A stretch of DNA of 7,059 nt, from the NCBI GenBank assembly GCA_002697705.1, contig NZXL01000040.1:1-7059 (forward strand), written 5' to 3'. A model generated the notes under the pieces. The model saw only the letters and a program-made list of their open reading frames with translations. It was not told the DNA's origin and did not search any database. The stretch comes from Methanobacteriota archaeon. Its GTDB lineage: Archaea > Thermoplasmatota > Poseidoniia > Poseidoniales > Poseidoniaceae. A program made the translations under genes and the position numbers. This document shows positions 6,544 to 7,059 of this stretch, piece after piece. Position 1 is the stretch's first letter. The number at the start of each line of letters is the position of its first letter.

Positions 6544-7059
6544 ATGACAGGAATAATATACACACATTTCCCAAAACATCGGGGGCCTGATGCAAATGTT
6601 TTACAAATTGTTAACGCATTCAAAGAAAATAGGACGGAAATTGATAGTGCAAAGTTTGGAAAAAGTGGAACAAATGAAGAGAAGGCTTGGTTTAATTCAG
6701 ATTATGTCCTTGGAAAAGTGGCACCTGGCTTGAAAAAAATTGATGGGATGTTAGTAGAGGAAATAATTGATGGAAAGAAGAAGACTGTACCTGTTCCAGT
6801 ATTGTATGGTGATAATGGAAAGATTGTGAAATCCTATAATCCCGATGGTTGGGGCGAAAAAGACGGAATATTGCTAGAAGTTGAATGCGGTATGATGGTA
6901 ATTGCAAACAAAACCCACCTCGAAGATTTAATCAAAGCTATTCAAATCCCAGGTGTGAAACATTTCGTCATTGCGGCTGCAAGAACATGGGATTACCGTG
7001 GAAGTATCAAGAATCCATTCGAACGAATTGTTACTGACTTCACATCATTCTATGAATGC
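6544..7059 (+). CDS. Uncharacterised PD-(D/E)XK-like protein, N-terminal part, cut by window end
   Basis: Seen: an open frame without a stop to the window end, 172 residues visible from ATG 6544. Ordered motifs are AFxxxxxEIDS (residues 25-35), GKKKxVPVPVLYGDNGKIVKS (77-97), D101-G-W, GILLEVECG (108-116), NKxHLEDLIKAI (122-133), GVKHFVIAAARTW (137-149) and FERIVTDFTSFY (159-170). From memory, the same order occurs in a widespread family of unnamed bacterial proteins with EVEAGR, FLKDLFxACMMHxVDYLAIAVR and VVTFFDTLYAS. The D101 ... E112-V-E114 arrangement resembles a PD-(D/E)XK nuclease core of the BglII type, where the usual Lys is replaced; catalysis is inferred. The AT content and third-position use agree with its neighbours. 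Start: 6544 is chosen because of the TATA-like box and because family members begin about 20-30 residues before AFxxxxxEIDS. ATG 6457 would add 29 residues of GC-richer sequence and is the main alternative. It is divergent from the HNH gene, and a shared role is possible. Confidence 0.75.
   Translation, partial: MTGIIYTHFPKHRGPDANVLQIVNAFKENRTEIDSAKFGKSGTNEEKAWFNSDYVLGKVAPGLKKIDGMLVEEIIDGKKKTVPVPVLYGDNGKIVKSYNPDGWGEKDGILLEVECGMMVIANKTHLEDLIKAIQIPGVKHFVIAAARTWDYRGSIKNPFERIVTDFTSFYEC

Noticed and set aside
6396..6590. TGATGA at 6396-6401 as a C box of a C/D-type guide RNA
   Set aside because: The first CTGA D box on this strand is near 6588, far beyond the usual 50-70 bases, and no C'/D' pair lies between.
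6402..6907. Minus-strand open frames at 6402-6623 and 6692-6907
   Set aside because: They lie opposite the plus-strand nuclease-like gene and its leader. Their translations lack recognisable motifs, while the plus frame has conserved motifs in order.

Overview
This 7,059-base, AT-rich window most likely comes from a marine planktonic archaeon of the Poseidoniales (Marine Group II Euryarchaeota) or a close relative. Three things point there. The first is a lipoprotein that joins a small calcium-loop-like Cys module to RCC1-type CWG repeats. The second is a very large exported protein ending in a PGF-type C-terminal anchor (archaeosortase style). The third is TATA-like boxes centred about 27 bases upstream of start codons, as expected for leaderless archaeal transcripts. 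The assignment rests on protein style and promoter geometry, not on a marker gene.

Layout: 34-1476 (minus) is an RCC1-repeat lipoprotein. 1477-1728 is a 252-base gap with a promoter and a cluster of inverted repeats. 1729-5562 (minus) is a 1,277-residue surface protein made of a signal segment, a beta-propeller-like half, nine tandem carbohydrate-binding-like modules each bounded by two cysteines, a C-terminal domain and a PGF anchor. 5563-5662 is a short promoter-bearing gap. 5663-6391 (minus) is an HNH endonuclease. 6392-6543 is a divergent intergenic region with a GC-rich hairpin. 6544 to the window end (plus) is the N-terminal part of an uncharacterised PD-(D/E)XK-like protein that runs off the window.

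How the genes may work together: the two left-hand genes encode cell-surface proteins in the same orientation, each apparently with its own promoter. They share an upstream motif, so they may be co-regulated and may act together in attachment to, or recognition of, polysaccharide or particles. The two right-hand genes are divergent, nuclease-like and of unknown role. A restriction or defence role is possible, but no methyltransferase or other defence partner lies inside the window. The most unusual feature is the nine-module array, in which all 18 cysteines sit at module boundaries.
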